A program made the translations under genes and the position numbers. A model generated the notes under the pieces. The model searched no databases. It was not told the origin of the DNA and saw nothing but the letters and a program-made list of their open reading frames with translations. DNA of 64,000 nucleotides from a virus. The DNA is taken from positions 52,240 to 116,239 of IMG/VR virus record IMGVR_UViG_3300042923_000607, one strand, 5' to 3'. Positions 34,814 through 42,368 of the stretch are shown piece by piece; the first letter of the stretch is position 1, and every line of letters begins with the position of its first letter.

Positions 34814-35174
34814 TACCACTTATTTATTGATCTAATGAATATTTTACCCTTTAAGTTACCCATTATAGAATTGGAAACCATGGTAAAAGGGATGCAAATA
34901 AGGTATTTAATGTGATATATAGTAAACTAAATAAATTATTCGAGCCAAATAAGACATAAAAAATCCAGTAAAATCAAGTATCTAAGGCTCTTATAATATA
35001 CAATGCATCTATAGCTCAGTGGATAGAGCAGAAGCTTCCGAAGCTTTTACTCTAATTAACTAGGATTAGTTGTTTTCAATATATTTAAGCGTTCTTAATG
35101 TAAAATTACCACTTGTTTACCACTTATAGAACAAATATAAAAAAATACCACTTACTATTAAGCCTTAAGTGGTA
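34814..35174. other. Phage attachment region (attP)
   Basis: A gene-free stretch between int and xis. TACCACTTR occurs at 34814, 35107, 35118 and 35146 and inverted at 35166, forming probable arm-type sites left and right of a core. The core is the tRNA-like segment 35005-35048. This arm-core-arm layout fits attP of a tyrosine integrase. The 35146 and 35166 copies also form a terminator stem. Inferred from layout; needs the host junction to prove. Confidence 0.65.
35005..35048 (+). other. 5' half of tRNA-Arg(CCG) in attP core
   Basis: It reads as a tRNA from base 1 to the variable loop: acceptor strand GCATCTA, D-arm with GCTC/GAGC, anticodon stem GAAGC/GCTTT around TTCCGAA, anticodon CCG. 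The T-arm and 3' acceptor strand are absent, so it is not a working tRNA. A TATAAT box ends 8-10 bp before it. This suggests insertion into a host tRNA-Arg(CCG) gene with the phage supplying promoter and 5' half. Confidence 0.7.
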
Positions 35175-35181
35175 TTTTTTT
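35145..35181. terminator. Bidirectional terminator after excisionase
   Basis: An 11-bp stem AATACCACTTA/TAAGTGGTATT with T-run to the right and A-run to the left. On the - strand it ends the early operon before attP. Confidence 0.85.
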
Positions 35182-35223
35182 TAATTCTTTTATGTCGTTA
35201 CCCTTTGTCTTTGTTAATTCTAT

Positions 35224-35430
35224 TTAAAGTATTATTTCTTTTCCCATGTTTGCCTCCAACCATTTAAGATATTTTTGCTCAGGGATTCTATAGCGATTTC
35301 CTATTTTTATCTTTGGGAAAGAACCAACCGCAAGTATTTTTGTCATTGTGTTTTTGCTCAACCCTAAATGTTTCTGAACCTCTTGAACGGTCAGCATTTT
35401 TTCATAATCTTCTATGTTTTTATTATTCAT
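35224..35430 (-). CDS. xis: Excisionase, helix-turn-helix_17 type
   Basis: A 68-aa protein; ATG 35430 is behind AGGAGA, with a longer in-frame start lacking a site. Typical MerR-like winged helix: M-L-T-V-Q-E-V-Q-K-H-L-G-L-S-K-N-T, then a wing with I-G-N-R-Y-R-I-P and K-Y-L-K-W-L. Found next to attP; should bend attP DNA and favour excision by the integrase. Confidence 0.85.
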   Translation of the reverse strand: MNNKNIEDYEKMLTVQEVQKHLGLSKNTMTKILAVGSFPKIKIGNRYRIPEQKYLKWLEANMGKEIIL

Positions 35431-35451
35431 AATTCTTCTCCTCTCAAGCAT

Positions 35452-36018
35452 CTATTTATTCTGGTTCAAATGTTGTTCTACTTCATACCAATTGAAACAT
35501 CTTGTACCAATCCAATCCTCGTTCCAAGTATAAATGTCTCCAAAGCAAATATTTTCTTTTGCATTGCTGGTGTATAAATTTTTAGAAACATCATCAATTA
35601 ATATTCCATCTGATAAATCTAAACATCTTTTGTCTATGTTAGTATCTATGTCTACCCCTATTAGCTTAATAAACGGTAGATTCAATTTTAACCACATATT
35701 CTTAAGAAACAGATTTACATTTGTCCCCATGGATACGCAATAGATATCATAATTAGCCTTAAGTTTGTTTATTATTTCTAAAGCATTATCCATGTATTTC
35801 AAGTTGCTAAAAAATCTTTCATCAGAAAAATATTTATCAATTACATTATTATTTGCCAAGGGCAATTCGGAAAATCCCCATGTGGATATTTCAGTCCAGT
35901 GAACTGGTTTGTAGCTATCTGATTTTGCATAGTCAATATTATAAAGCTCAACCACTTTTTCTATCGTATTTACAATTGTACAGTCAAAATCCAAATAAAG
36001 TTTATTTATTTTAATCAT
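35452..36018 (-). CDS. HAD-type 5'(3')-deoxyribonucleotidase-like protein
   Basis: A 188-aa protein with HAD motif I D-F-D-C-T-I near residue 9, a Ser/Thr strand (V-S-M-G-T-N) near 95 and an acidic I-D-D motif near 140, in the pattern of NT5C-type 5'-nucleotidases. The start overlaps the end of the guanylate kinase gene by 4 bp. Expected to remove phosphate from dNMPs. Fits the nucleotide metabolism cluster with ThyX. Confidence 0.75.
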   Translation of the reverse strand: MIKINKLYLDFDCTIVNTIEKVVELYNIDYAKSDSYKPVHWTEISTWGFSELPLANNNVIDKYFSDERFFSNLKYMDNALEIINKLKANYDIYCVSMGTNVNLFLKNMWLKLNLPFIKLIGVDIDTNIDKRCLDLSDGILIDDVSKNLYTSNAKENICFGDIYTWNEDWIGTRCFNWYEVEQHLNQNK

Positions 36019-36554
36019 CTCCCTTTATATTTTTCTATAATTTCAATAGCTGCTTCATTTGCTGTTTTATTTTCATTGTCAATTACAAATTTGTAGAGAT
36101 GGCCTACAAATGAAAAATCTAACATATCCGCTTTAAATCTTCTTTCAGCTTCTGTATTATTATCTCCACGATGCAATTGTCTCTTTTTTATTTCATCGTC
36201 TGAGACATTTAACAAAAAACTTGTGTGAGTTACATTTTTGTTTATAAGTTTATTTACACCACTAGGAGTTAGAATGATTACATCATTATCAGTAGAATTC
36301 TCGACGCTATCAAGACTTGATCCGTAATACCAAATACCATCAGCTGTTGTATAGTATTTAATTTCAATAAAGAATCCTTCGGTGTATTTTTTAAGAAAAT
36401 CTTTGACGTTGAGAAAATGATAATCAACACCGTCTATCTCACCTTTTCGTTTAGGGCGGGTTGTAAATGTTGTTATGCGAGAAAACCCCATCTCACACAA
36501 CTCTTTTACTATTTGATCTTTACCAGTTGCACTTTTACCTGAGATAACTAACAC
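36015..36554 (-). CDS. Guanylate kinase-like protein
   Basis: A 179-aa protein with P-loop G-K-S-A-T-G-K-D at about 6-13, T-T-R-P-K-R-K-G-E-I-D-G-V-D-Y-H-F at 31-47 as in guanylate kinases, and a lid region with R-x-x-x-R-G near 129. It overlaps the ThyX stop by one base and the nucleotidase start by four. Probably phosphorylates (d)GMP or a modified dNMP. The combination with ThyX and a nucleotidase suggests tuning of the dNTP pool. Confidence 0.85.
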   Translation of the reverse strand: MLVISGKSATGKDQIVKELCEMGFSRITTFTTRPKRKGEIDGVDYHFLNVKDFLKKYTEGFFIEIKYYTTADGIWYYGSSLDSVENSTDNDVIILTPSGVNKLINKNVTHTSFLLNVSDDEIKKRQLHRGDNNTEAERRFKADMLDFSFVGHLYKFVIDNENKTANEAAIEIIEKYKGR

Positions 36555-37165
36555 TATTTATCACCTCTCTCTTCGTGAAACATCTTATTATAGGCGTCAT
36601 ATCGATTTTGCAGGTTTGATATGTATAGATTATTTTTGTCGCAATATTTAAGGAATTTGCTCCAATAACCACAGGGTGAAAACTCGCAGCACCCTCCTCT
36701 ATAAATACAATTTGGGACTAATACGTTTGACTCTAGTGGATGAGTATTATGTAATTCTGATTTAAAGTCTTCCGCTAATTCTCTAGCTTCTTTTGTTGCT
36801 TGATAACATAGTCTTTTTCTCCAAGCGTCTATTAGATTTTGCATGTTTGCATATCCGTCAAAATTAACTAATGCCTCTTGTGTCTTTTTGTCCCTGGGGG
36901 TATCATCTTTTAGTCTATCGTCTCTCTGTGAGCTAATGAATTTTTCAAAGCGATGTCTTGACCACTCAGTCGACAACCAATACTTAATACCTTTCCAACT
37001 CCAATCAAACTCTAATAATCTAATAGGAGAATGTTCTGATATAAGCAACTTCTTCTTGAATGTATCAGTCGCTTCATTGTCTGTAAATTCTTTATTATCT
37101 GTTGTTCTGCAATGATTCTTTACTCTTGTCCAGTCGTCTATAACTTTGTTAAATTTAGTTTTCAA
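36554..37165 (-). CDS. thyX: Flavin-dependent thymidylate synthase-like (ThyX)
   Basis: A 203-aa protein. The ThyX signature R-H-R-x7-S is present in S-R-H-R-F-E-K-F-I-S-S-Q-R (R70-R81), after E-H-S-P-I-R and W-S-T-E-W strands typical for the FAD and dUMP sites. It would make dTMP from dUMP using FAD and folate. The family is usually 210-250 aa, so this is slightly short. The 13-bp motif (copy 3) lies just before it. First of three overlapping genes. Confidence 0.8.
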   Translation of the reverse strand: MKTKFNKVIDDWTRVKNHCRTTDNKEFTDNEATDTFKKKLLISEHSPIRLLEFDWSWKGIKYWLSTEWSRHRFEKFISSQRDDRLKDDTPRDKKTQEALVNFDGYANMQNLIDAWRKRLCYQATKEARELAEDFKSELHNTHPLESNVLVPNCIYRGGCCEFSPCGYWSKFLKYCDKNNLYISNLQNRYDAYNKMFHEERGDK

Positions 37166-37181
37166 TAAAATCTCCTTATAT

Positions 37182-37194
37182 TGTTCTATATGTT
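37182..37194 (-). repeat. Intergenic 13-bp motif, copy 3
   Basis: AACATATAGAACA on the - strand, 16 bp before the ThyX start. Confidence 0.6.
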
Positions 37195-37222
37195 ATATTT
37201 AAAACACTAGCAAAGAATACTT

Positions 37223-38095
37223 TTATGTTGTTTTTACCCTGTTTACAGCTATATTAAACGTGTCTTTATCCTTTTCAATTCCTATGAATTTTCTATGTAA
37301 ATTCTTGCAAGCTAGTCCAGTTGTATTGCTACCTATACAGGAATCAAAAACTATATCTCCATCATTTGTATATGTCTTAATTATTTCTTCTAGTAATGCC
37401 AATGGTTTTTGAGTTGGAGTTAATGCGCACTTTTGAGTGTCCTTAGAAAACTTCCAAACGGATTTAGGAAATCTTTCTGTGCTGTCATATGTATGATTGT
37501 TAATTTCTCCATAGTTACTTGACTGCTTACTATTCTTCTTATGCTCAGCAGTACTAACTTTTCTTAAATGTCCATTTGTCTTTTGAGGATTATACGTTGG
37601 TTGATTCTTATAAAATACACACATATCTTCATGATTTCTCATTGGCATTCTATTAGCGTTCTGAAACCCAGTTGGTTGTGTTTTTTCCCAAATTAAATTA
37701 TATCGCCACATTTCTTTATTACTTCGCATCAAGTCTGCAGTAAACATTCCATTAGCAAATAATACAATTGCTCCATCATCTTTAATTATCCTATTGTATT
37801 CAGTCCAAATTCCAGACCTTTTATTAAAATGGAAATAATCTAATGCTTCTTTATAACTCAATTTACCATTCATATAACAGTAAAGAAGAAAATCATCTAG
37901 GTACATTGTTTTATATTTCTTTCCAATATTTACATCTATGTAGTCATTAAACGGAATTATTATATCCCATTTGTTTCTTGCGGTCTGTCCATATGGAAGA
38001 TCAGTACAAATTAAATCCACAGACTTATCTTTTATATGTTTCATTAATTCTAAACAATCACCTTTATACAAGGTTATATCTTTTAATATTTCCAT
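37223..38095 (-). CDS. Adenine/cytosine amino DNA methyltransferase (beta class)
   Basis: A 290-aa enzyme; ATG 38095 is preferred over a TTG three bases up. The catalytic motif IV appears first as D-L-P-Y-G (about 34-38), and the S-adenosylmethionine motif comes late as F-D-S-C-I-G-S-N-T-T-G near 255, the beta-class order for N6-adenine or N4-cytosine enzymes. The target domain lies between. No restriction gene is adjacent, so it probably protects or marks phage DNA. Confidence 0.85.
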   Translation of the reverse strand: MEILKDITLYKGDCLELMKHIKDKSVDLICTDLPYGQTARNKWDIIIPFNDYIDVNIGKKYKTMYLDDFLLYCYMNGKLSYKEALDYFHFNKRSGIWTEYNRIIKDDGAIVLFANGMFTADLMRSNKEMWRYNLIWEKTQPTGFQNANRMPMRNHEDMCVFYKNQPTYNPQKTNGHLRKVSTAEHKKNSKQSSNYGEINNHTYDSTERFPKSVWKFSKDTQKCALTPTQKPLALLEEIIKTYTNDGDIVFDSCIGSNTTGLACKNLHRKFIGIEKDKDTFNIAVNRVKTT

Positions 38096-38178
38096 CAATA
38101 CTCAGAGTAAAATGCATTTTATCGGTCGACCAAACCTCTTACTCCTTTCCTTTTTATTATCAAATACTCCTTTGTTTG

Positions 38179-38847
38179 TTAATCCATACCTTCGTACAAA
38201 CTTGCTTCTGTTAATCCTTCAGTGTTTTTTTGTTGTTGAATGGCTTGTATTATTTTCAATTTAGTTTCCTTACAAGGTAAGTAACCATACTTAATATATC
38301 TAATCATTCTCTCAAATGTTGAAACGGGGAATGGAATTTTATCATCTGTTACTAGTCTTTTTAAATGTAGATGCTCAAAGAAATTTGAATCACATAGGAT
38401 TTTATATTCTATATGAGATTTATTTTCTTTAGCCTCTGTGCCAACAATTTCTATGTCTTCTTTGTCTAAAACTTCTTCTTTAAAGTAAGCAAACTTTGCT
38501 ATTGTAAAATCAAAATTTTCAAGGATTTGTTTAGGTGTTCCATATATTGTATTTATAAGCTCCAATGCAATCCCTGTTTTAATGTTTTTATATGCTTTAA
38601 CTTTTTTGTTCTCATAATAAAAGCAATATGTACCACCTTTATTATCTTCGCCGCAAAGATTATCATAGTACTTTACGGCCTCTTCAAAGTCTTTTTGTGA
38701 TTCAAAGAAAATGTCTAAATCTTTTACTTTTTCATTGCTGAATATATTTTTAAAACATCCACCAGCAATGAACCCCTTATGTCCTGTCATGTATTCATCT
38801 AACCAATTTAATATGTAAAAGTTATCTCGCTCTTTTTTTACTAACAT
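38179..38847 (-). CDS. Nucleotidyltransferase-like protein
   Basis: A 222-aa protein behind AAAGGAG. It carries a pol-beta-type head: G-F-I-A-G-G-C-F-K-N near residue 24 and D-L-D-I-F-F near 43, matching the GG...DxD of poly(A) polymerase/CCA-type nucleotidyltransferases. The rest is helical. The full CCA enzyme is much longer, so this is a compact phage version of unknown substrate (RNA end or protein). Confidence 0.7.
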   Translation of the reverse strand: MLVKKERDNFYILNWLDEYMTGHKGFIAGGCFKNIFSNEKVKDLDIFFESQKDFEEAVKYYDNLCGEDNKGGTYCFYYENKKVKAYKNIKTGIALELINTIYGTPKQILENFDFTIAKFAYFKEEVLDKEDIEIVGTEAKENKSHIEYKILCDSNFFEHLHLKRLVTDDKIPFPVSTFERMIRYIKYGYLPCKETKLKIIQAIQQQKNTEGLTEASLYEGMD

Positions 38848-38881
38848 TTGTCTCCTTTCTCTGCCAAATATCCGTTTTATG

Positions 38882-39964
38882 CTATTTAATGCTTTTATTT
38901 AAATTCATAAATAATCTATCTAATCCCTTTTCAAAAGCTCCAATTCCTGAAAATAAAGACAGCATTTTCACTTCATTCATAACCTCTGGCAAAACCTTAT
39001 GTAGTTCTTTAAATATGTAATATGGAATAGTAGTAACAATTGAATTACCGGCTTGTTTAGATATCTGTATGTCTGTTACTCCAGCCTTTTTAGCTTTATA
39101 ATAATCTTTATCATCAAATCCCATTAGTCTCATACGCTCTTTTGCAGTCATAAATCTAATTCTATCTTTTGATTCAATTACAACTAATCCTTGTTGAGAG
39201 GCAGTTAGGGTAGGGCAAATGCAACCCTTACCTTGAACCCTTCCTCTTCTTGTCTTACTCATAGGATATGATAGATCTGCAATCCCTCCTAGATCACAAT
39301 TAATGTATCCCTTTTTAGTAGCTTGTGAAATTGGTATGGTGTCATCAATTTCTTCTTTTAAATATCTCCCAATCTTTAATAAATTATTGTTTAATATAAC
39401 ATCAGCTGATATATAGTAAGATTCGTCAGCGTTATCTTCAAGAAAATCTTGTGCTATACAATACAGCTCCTGTTTGACGGGAAACTTAAATTCACCATTA
39501 TCTATATCTTTCCGAATGCTTACGATAAATACTCTTTCTCTCGATTGAGGTATATCATAATCTTTTGAACATAATATTTTATAGTAGGTGTTATATCCGG
39601 CAGCTTCTAAGTCGTTTAAAATAGTGTTAAATTCATTTATAAACTTCTTGGAAAGCAAGTTTCCCACATTTTCTATTATTGATATACAAGGTTTATTTGC
39701 TTTTAATATTCTCATTCCATCATAATATAGTCCGCTTCTTGTATTGTTCCCCATTAAATCTTTAAAGCCAATCATATTGCCAGCCTTAGAAATGTCTGTA
39801 CATGGGAATCCCCAAGTCATCAGATTAAAATTATCAATTTCCTTTTCATTAACCTTTTTTATGTCTCCCAAATTAAGACTTGTATTTGTGTTATGTATTG
39901 CACAATATGATTTGATTGCATGCTTATCTAGTTCGCAAAAGTTAACTAATTTATATTTTTTCAA
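38882..39964 (-). CDS. Circularly permuted C5-cytosine DNA methyltransferase
   Basis: A 360-aa enzyme using TTG 39964 behind AAGCAGGA. Motif order is shifted: motif II (N-F-C-E-L-D-K-H-A) starts the protein, then IV with catalytic Cys55 in G-F-P-C-T-D, VI E-N-V (98-100), VIII Q-S-R-E-R-V-F (140-146), target domain, IX, and X Q-A-G-N-S (304-308). Motif I, L-F-S-G-I-G (337-342), which binds S-adenosylmethionine and normally comes first, is at the C-terminus. All motifs are intact, so activity is likely. A palindrome just before the gene may be its own target site. Confidence 0.9.
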   Translation of the reverse strand: MKKYKLVNFCELDKHAIKSYCAIHNTNTSLNLGDIKKVNEKEIDNFNLMTWGFPCTDISKAGNMIGFKDLMGNNTRSGLYYDGMRILKANKPCISIIENVGNLLSKKFINEFNTILNDLEAAGYNTYYKILCSKDYDIPQSRERVFIVSIRKDIDNGEFKFPVKQELYCIAQDFLEDNADESYYISADVILNNNLLKIGRYLKEEIDDTIPISQATKKGYINCDLGGIADLSYPMSKTRRGRVQGKGCICPTLTASQQGLVVIESKDRIRFMTAKERMRLMGFDDKDYYKAKKAGVTDIQISKQAGNSIVTTIPYYIFKELHKVLPEVMNEVKMLSLFSGIGAFEKGLDRLFMNLNKSIK

Positions 39965-39977
39965 TCCTGCTTTCTAT

Positions 39978-40008
39978 TGGTTGCGCAACCATTTACCTAG
40001 GATTATTT
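39978..40008 (-). promoter_or_regulatory. Methyltransferase leader with 14-bp palindrome
   Basis: TGGTTGCGCAACCA (39978-39991) lies 13 bp before the start codon, preceded on the - strand by AAATAATCCTAGGTAAAT. The same leader occurs before the other C5-methyltransferase but with another palindrome, suggesting an enzyme-specific operator. Confidence 0.6.
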
Positions 40009-40114
40009 CCCTTTCTTTTATGTATTGTTTAATATCTCTATTATCAATCTAAATAAAACGTTAGTTTGGTGTATATTTTATGACTATATATTGTGTTTAT
40101 TAATGTTTACAACA

Positions 40115-40246
40115 CTATATATTGTAATACTTATTTTCTTTTTCTTCCCTCCGGCTTTCCTCTCCTGACACGATGCAGCAACTCAATATAACCATAGTTA
40201 AAATACCCGACACAAATCCAATTGTTAAATTAATCATTTTCTTCAT
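40115..40246 (-). CDS. DUF3789-like small membrane protein
   Basis: A 43-aa protein behind GAAAAGG. One membrane segment (N-L-T-I-G-F-V-S-G-I-L-T) ends in S-C-C-I-V, then a charged tail. Matches the short DUF3789 type found in Clostridia and their phages. Its start overlaps the end of the 42-aa gene. Function unknown. Confidence 0.6.
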   Translation of the reverse strand: MKKMINLTIGFVSGILTMVILSCCIVSGEESRREEKENKYYNI

Positions 40247-40358
40247 CCTTTTCATTAAAATCCTCATGTAGTTGTTTGTTATATCTTCTTCTTAATCTTT
40301 CTTCTTCTGCTATGTAATAATCTAAAATATCGTAGTTATCCGGGATTATGTCTTTCAA
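40230..40358 (-). CDS. Small charged protein, 42 aa
   Basis: TTG 40358 lies 6 bases after GGAGAGG; 42 codons. It has an Arg-rich helix (E-E-E-R-L-R-R-R-Y) and an acidic tail. It overlaps the DUF3789-like gene by 17 bp, so the two are translated together. No family recognised. Confidence 0.55.
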   Translation of the reverse strand: MKDIIPDNYDILDYYIAEEERLRRRYNKQLHEDFNEKDEEND

Positions 40359-40390
40359 ATATGTACCTCTCCTTTATGTGTTTATGTTTG

Positions 40391-41053
40391 TTATTTATAA
40401 AATGAGTGCCCGCTATTATCTGTGAACAAATATTTTAAGGCCAAGAACCACTTCTTATTTTTTGATGATTTCACATCGTTTGGGTTACAAAAAAACAATG
40501 CCTCGTTAACGACTCCATTAAGTAAAATTTCATCTACTGCTTTCCTGGTATCATCTGTTATAATGACTTCATAATATCGTTTGTCCGCTATTGGCGAAAA
40601 CTGCCTTTTTTGGAATACTACTTTCTCAATTGTATCTGGGAATTCATCGCTTTCTAATCTATTAATTATCACACTAACAACGTTTTTCTTTGATTCTATA
40701 TCTCCACCTGTTACTTCAGCTTCGGTAATTCTTTCAAGTATTTCAACCTCACTCTTGCTGAAATTATATTTATATGTATCCTTAGCACCAGAGAGAGGTT
40801 TTGATTTCTTTTTACTCTCTCCAGTGGTAGATGGGGTGGGTGTTACAGTAGGAGTTATATATTCAACACCAATCGTTGGTGTAGGTGTCGGATCGCTAAT
40901 ATCCGACTGCGTGTAATAAATCTCATACTTATATTCTCTGCCTTCCTCATGAACGGAAGACTTATTCTTTTGCTTCCACTCAAATGAGCTGACTAGTAAG
41001 GTCATGGCGATTACTACAATTAAGCCGCCACTTAGTAGACTCTCTTTTCTCAT
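40391..41053 (-). CDS. SleB-type cell wall hydrolase, membrane-anchored, early gene
   Basis: A 220-aa protein with an N-terminal membrane segment or uncleaved signal (8-24), a Pro/Thr-rich spacer (about 54-80) and a C-terminal hydrolase_2 (SleB/CwlJ) domain: E-A-E-V-T-G-G catalytic Glu region near 115, V-V-S-V-I-I-N-R, and F-Q-K-R-Q-F-S-P-I. SleB enzymes cut peptidoglycan. It is transcribed with early genes, not the lysis cassette, so it may serve wall remodelling or superinfection control. Confidence 0.8.
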   Translation of the reverse strand: MRKESLLSGGLIVVIAMTLLVSSFEWKQKNKSSVHEEGREYKYEIYYTQSDISDPTPTPTIGVEYITPTVTPTPSTTGESKKKSKPLSGAKDTYKYNFSKSEVEILERITEAEVTGGDIESKKNVVSVIINRLESDEFPDTIEKVVFQKRQFSPIADKRYYEVIITDDTRKAVDEILLNGVVNEALFFCNPNDVKSSKNKKWFLALKYLFTDNSGHSFYK

Positions 41054-41086
41054 TTTGTGTTCCTTTCATTATGTTTTATTTGTTAG

Positions 41087-41590
41087 TTATTCAATAATCT
41101 CTATTTTTATCTTTCTTCCATTGAATCGGTCAAGTATATCCGAGATATCAATATCGCCCAGGAGAACTTCTTTCCAACCGTATGCATCATAAGTCACGTT
41201 TACCGTCCCTACGTATTTTGTAATTTGAGCATCTAGGAATCTATTTCTCAATGTTGCATATATTATGTCTTCGCTTAAGTAATTCCCTAGTGGCAAAGCA
41301 TCATCCATCCCATCAGTAAAATCAATGATATTTCCATTTTTGAGCAATAGATATATATTAAATCTATAAAACCCAAATCCATCCACTGGTGAATATCCGT
41401 CTACTTGATCAAAAGTCCTATAATCAGATGCTGTTATTTCATCCTTAAACTCCGCTTTGAGTTTTTCTAATGCCCTATAAACATTCATCGTGTATTCTTC
41501 TCTTCTGTCTATGCAATTGCTTTCGTGTCTTTTATAACTCAGGTATCCTTCTATGTCTTCTCCGCAGCTTTCACAATTATACTTACTCAT
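41087..41590 (-). CDS. Small protein with N-terminal zinc-finger-like motif
   Basis: A 167-aa protein; ATG 41590 is chosen for its GGAGG site. It begins C-E-S-C ... H-E-S-N-C, a CxxC-H-C zinc knuckle, followed by a mixed alpha/beta domain. Copy 4 of the 13-bp motif lies 25 bp upstream. No family recognised. Confidence 0.6.
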   Translation of the reverse strand: MSKYNCESCGEDIEGYLSYKRHESNCIDRREEYTMNVYRALEKLKAEFKDEITASDYRTFDQVDGYSPVDGFGFYRFNIYLLLKNGNIIDFTDGMDDALPLGNYLSEDIIYATLRNRFLDAQITKYVGTVNVTYDAYGWKEVLLGDIDISDILDRFNGRKIKIEIIE

Positions 41591-41614
41591 ATTAACCTCC
41601 AGATAATATTTTAA

Positions 41615-41627
41615 TGTTGTATATGTT
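41615..41627 (-). repeat. Intergenic 13-bp motif, copy 4
   Basis: AACATATACAACA on the - strand; variant with C at the variable position. Confidence 0.55.
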
Positions 41628-41657
41628 ATATAGTATGCTATATTCATTAACTTGTTA

Positions 41658-41723
41658 CTAGAATTTACTCTGGGGTATATGTACGATTAGTTTTTCATTC
41701 TGTATAGTTCTAGCTCTAAGCAA
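41658..41723 (-). CDS. 21-aa ORF behind a consensus promoter
   Basis: TTG 41723 lies 6 bases after GAAAGGAG; 21 codons, Arg-rich start. It is the first ORF behind the promoter at 41743-41771 and may be a leader peptide or tiny protein. Confidence 0.4.
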   Translation of the reverse strand: MLRARTIQNEKLIVHIPQSKF

Positions 41724-41742
41724 CTTTTCTCCTTTCAATTAC

Positions 41743-41771
41743 ATTATATGTTCTATATGTTATTTTGTCAA
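41743..41771 (-). promoter_or_regulatory. Perfect-consensus early promoter with 13-bp motif in spacer
   Basis: On the - strand TTGACA (41771-41766), 17-bp spacer, TATAAT (41748-41743). The spacer contains AACATATAGAACA (copy 5, 41749-41761). It should drive the 21-aa ORF and downstream early genes. Confidence 0.85.
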
Positions 41772-41808
41772 CAGATTTATTTAAGATAAAATCCTAATTC
41801 TGTATCGT

Positions 41809-42147
41809 TTATTTAACTTTTTTAGCAACCCTTTCATAGACGTATCTCTCTTCGGTTAAGTTTTCTTTAATATAAATCTCCGCTTCTTCTTTTTTTGAAA
41901 ATAATGCATCAACGAAATATATCTTATTATCAGGAGACGTTTCGACACAATGTTGGAATTTCATATTCTCAGTGTCAGTTAAAATTGTCCCCATATAATA
42001 CCCACACCAAGAATCATATCCTTTAAATAGAGTTGTTGCCGTTTCTACTTCATATGGGTGTACAAACCAGCATAACCTTCCTAAATCGTACGGTAAATAC
42101 ATAACATTATCATTAACTACATTTGTATAATAATCAAAATCGTACAT
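41809..42147 (-). CDS. Small protein of unknown function, 112 aa
   Basis: ATG behind AAAGGAG. Tyr/Asp-rich N-terminus, a W-F-V-H-P-Y strand and a charged helical C-terminus with a final A-K-K-V-K. Soluble. Start of the early cluster of short genes before the SLOG-like gene order. No family recognised. Confidence 0.5.
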   Translation of the reverse strand: MYDFDYYTNVVNDNVMYLPYDLGRLCWFVHPYEVETATTLFKGYDSWCGYYMGTILTDTENMKFQHCVETSPDNKIYFVDALFSKKEEAEIYIKENLTEERYVYERVAKKVK

Positions 42148-42161
42148 ATTGGTTCTCCTTT

Positions 42162-42368
42162 CTATTTTATCTTATATATTTTATTGATGTCCATTTTTTT
42201 ATCTTGTGATAAAATGTCGTATTCTGATTGAGTCATTAATATGGGCATCTTTCCATACTTCCTGACTTTATTTTCAAATAAATCGTCCATTAAAAAATCT
42301 ATTAATTCTTGCTTTTCTTCTTCGTCCAAAGTTTCACTTAAATAATATTTCAATTTACCAATTGACAC
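42162..42368 (-). CDS. Small protein of unknown function, 68 aa
   Basis: GTG 42368 shares its first base with the TAG stop of the upstream SLOG-like gene, so translation is coupled. Helical, acidic N-terminal half with S-E-T-L-D-E-E-E-K-Q-E. No family recognised. Confidence 0.5.
   Translation of the reverse strand: MSIGKLKYYLSETLDEEEKQELIDFLMDDLFENKVRKYGKMPILMTQSEYDILSQDKKMDINKIYKIK

Noticed and set aside
35005-35048. Functional phage tRNA-Arg
   Set aside because: No T-arm or 3' acceptor strand follows; the segment is only the 5' half.
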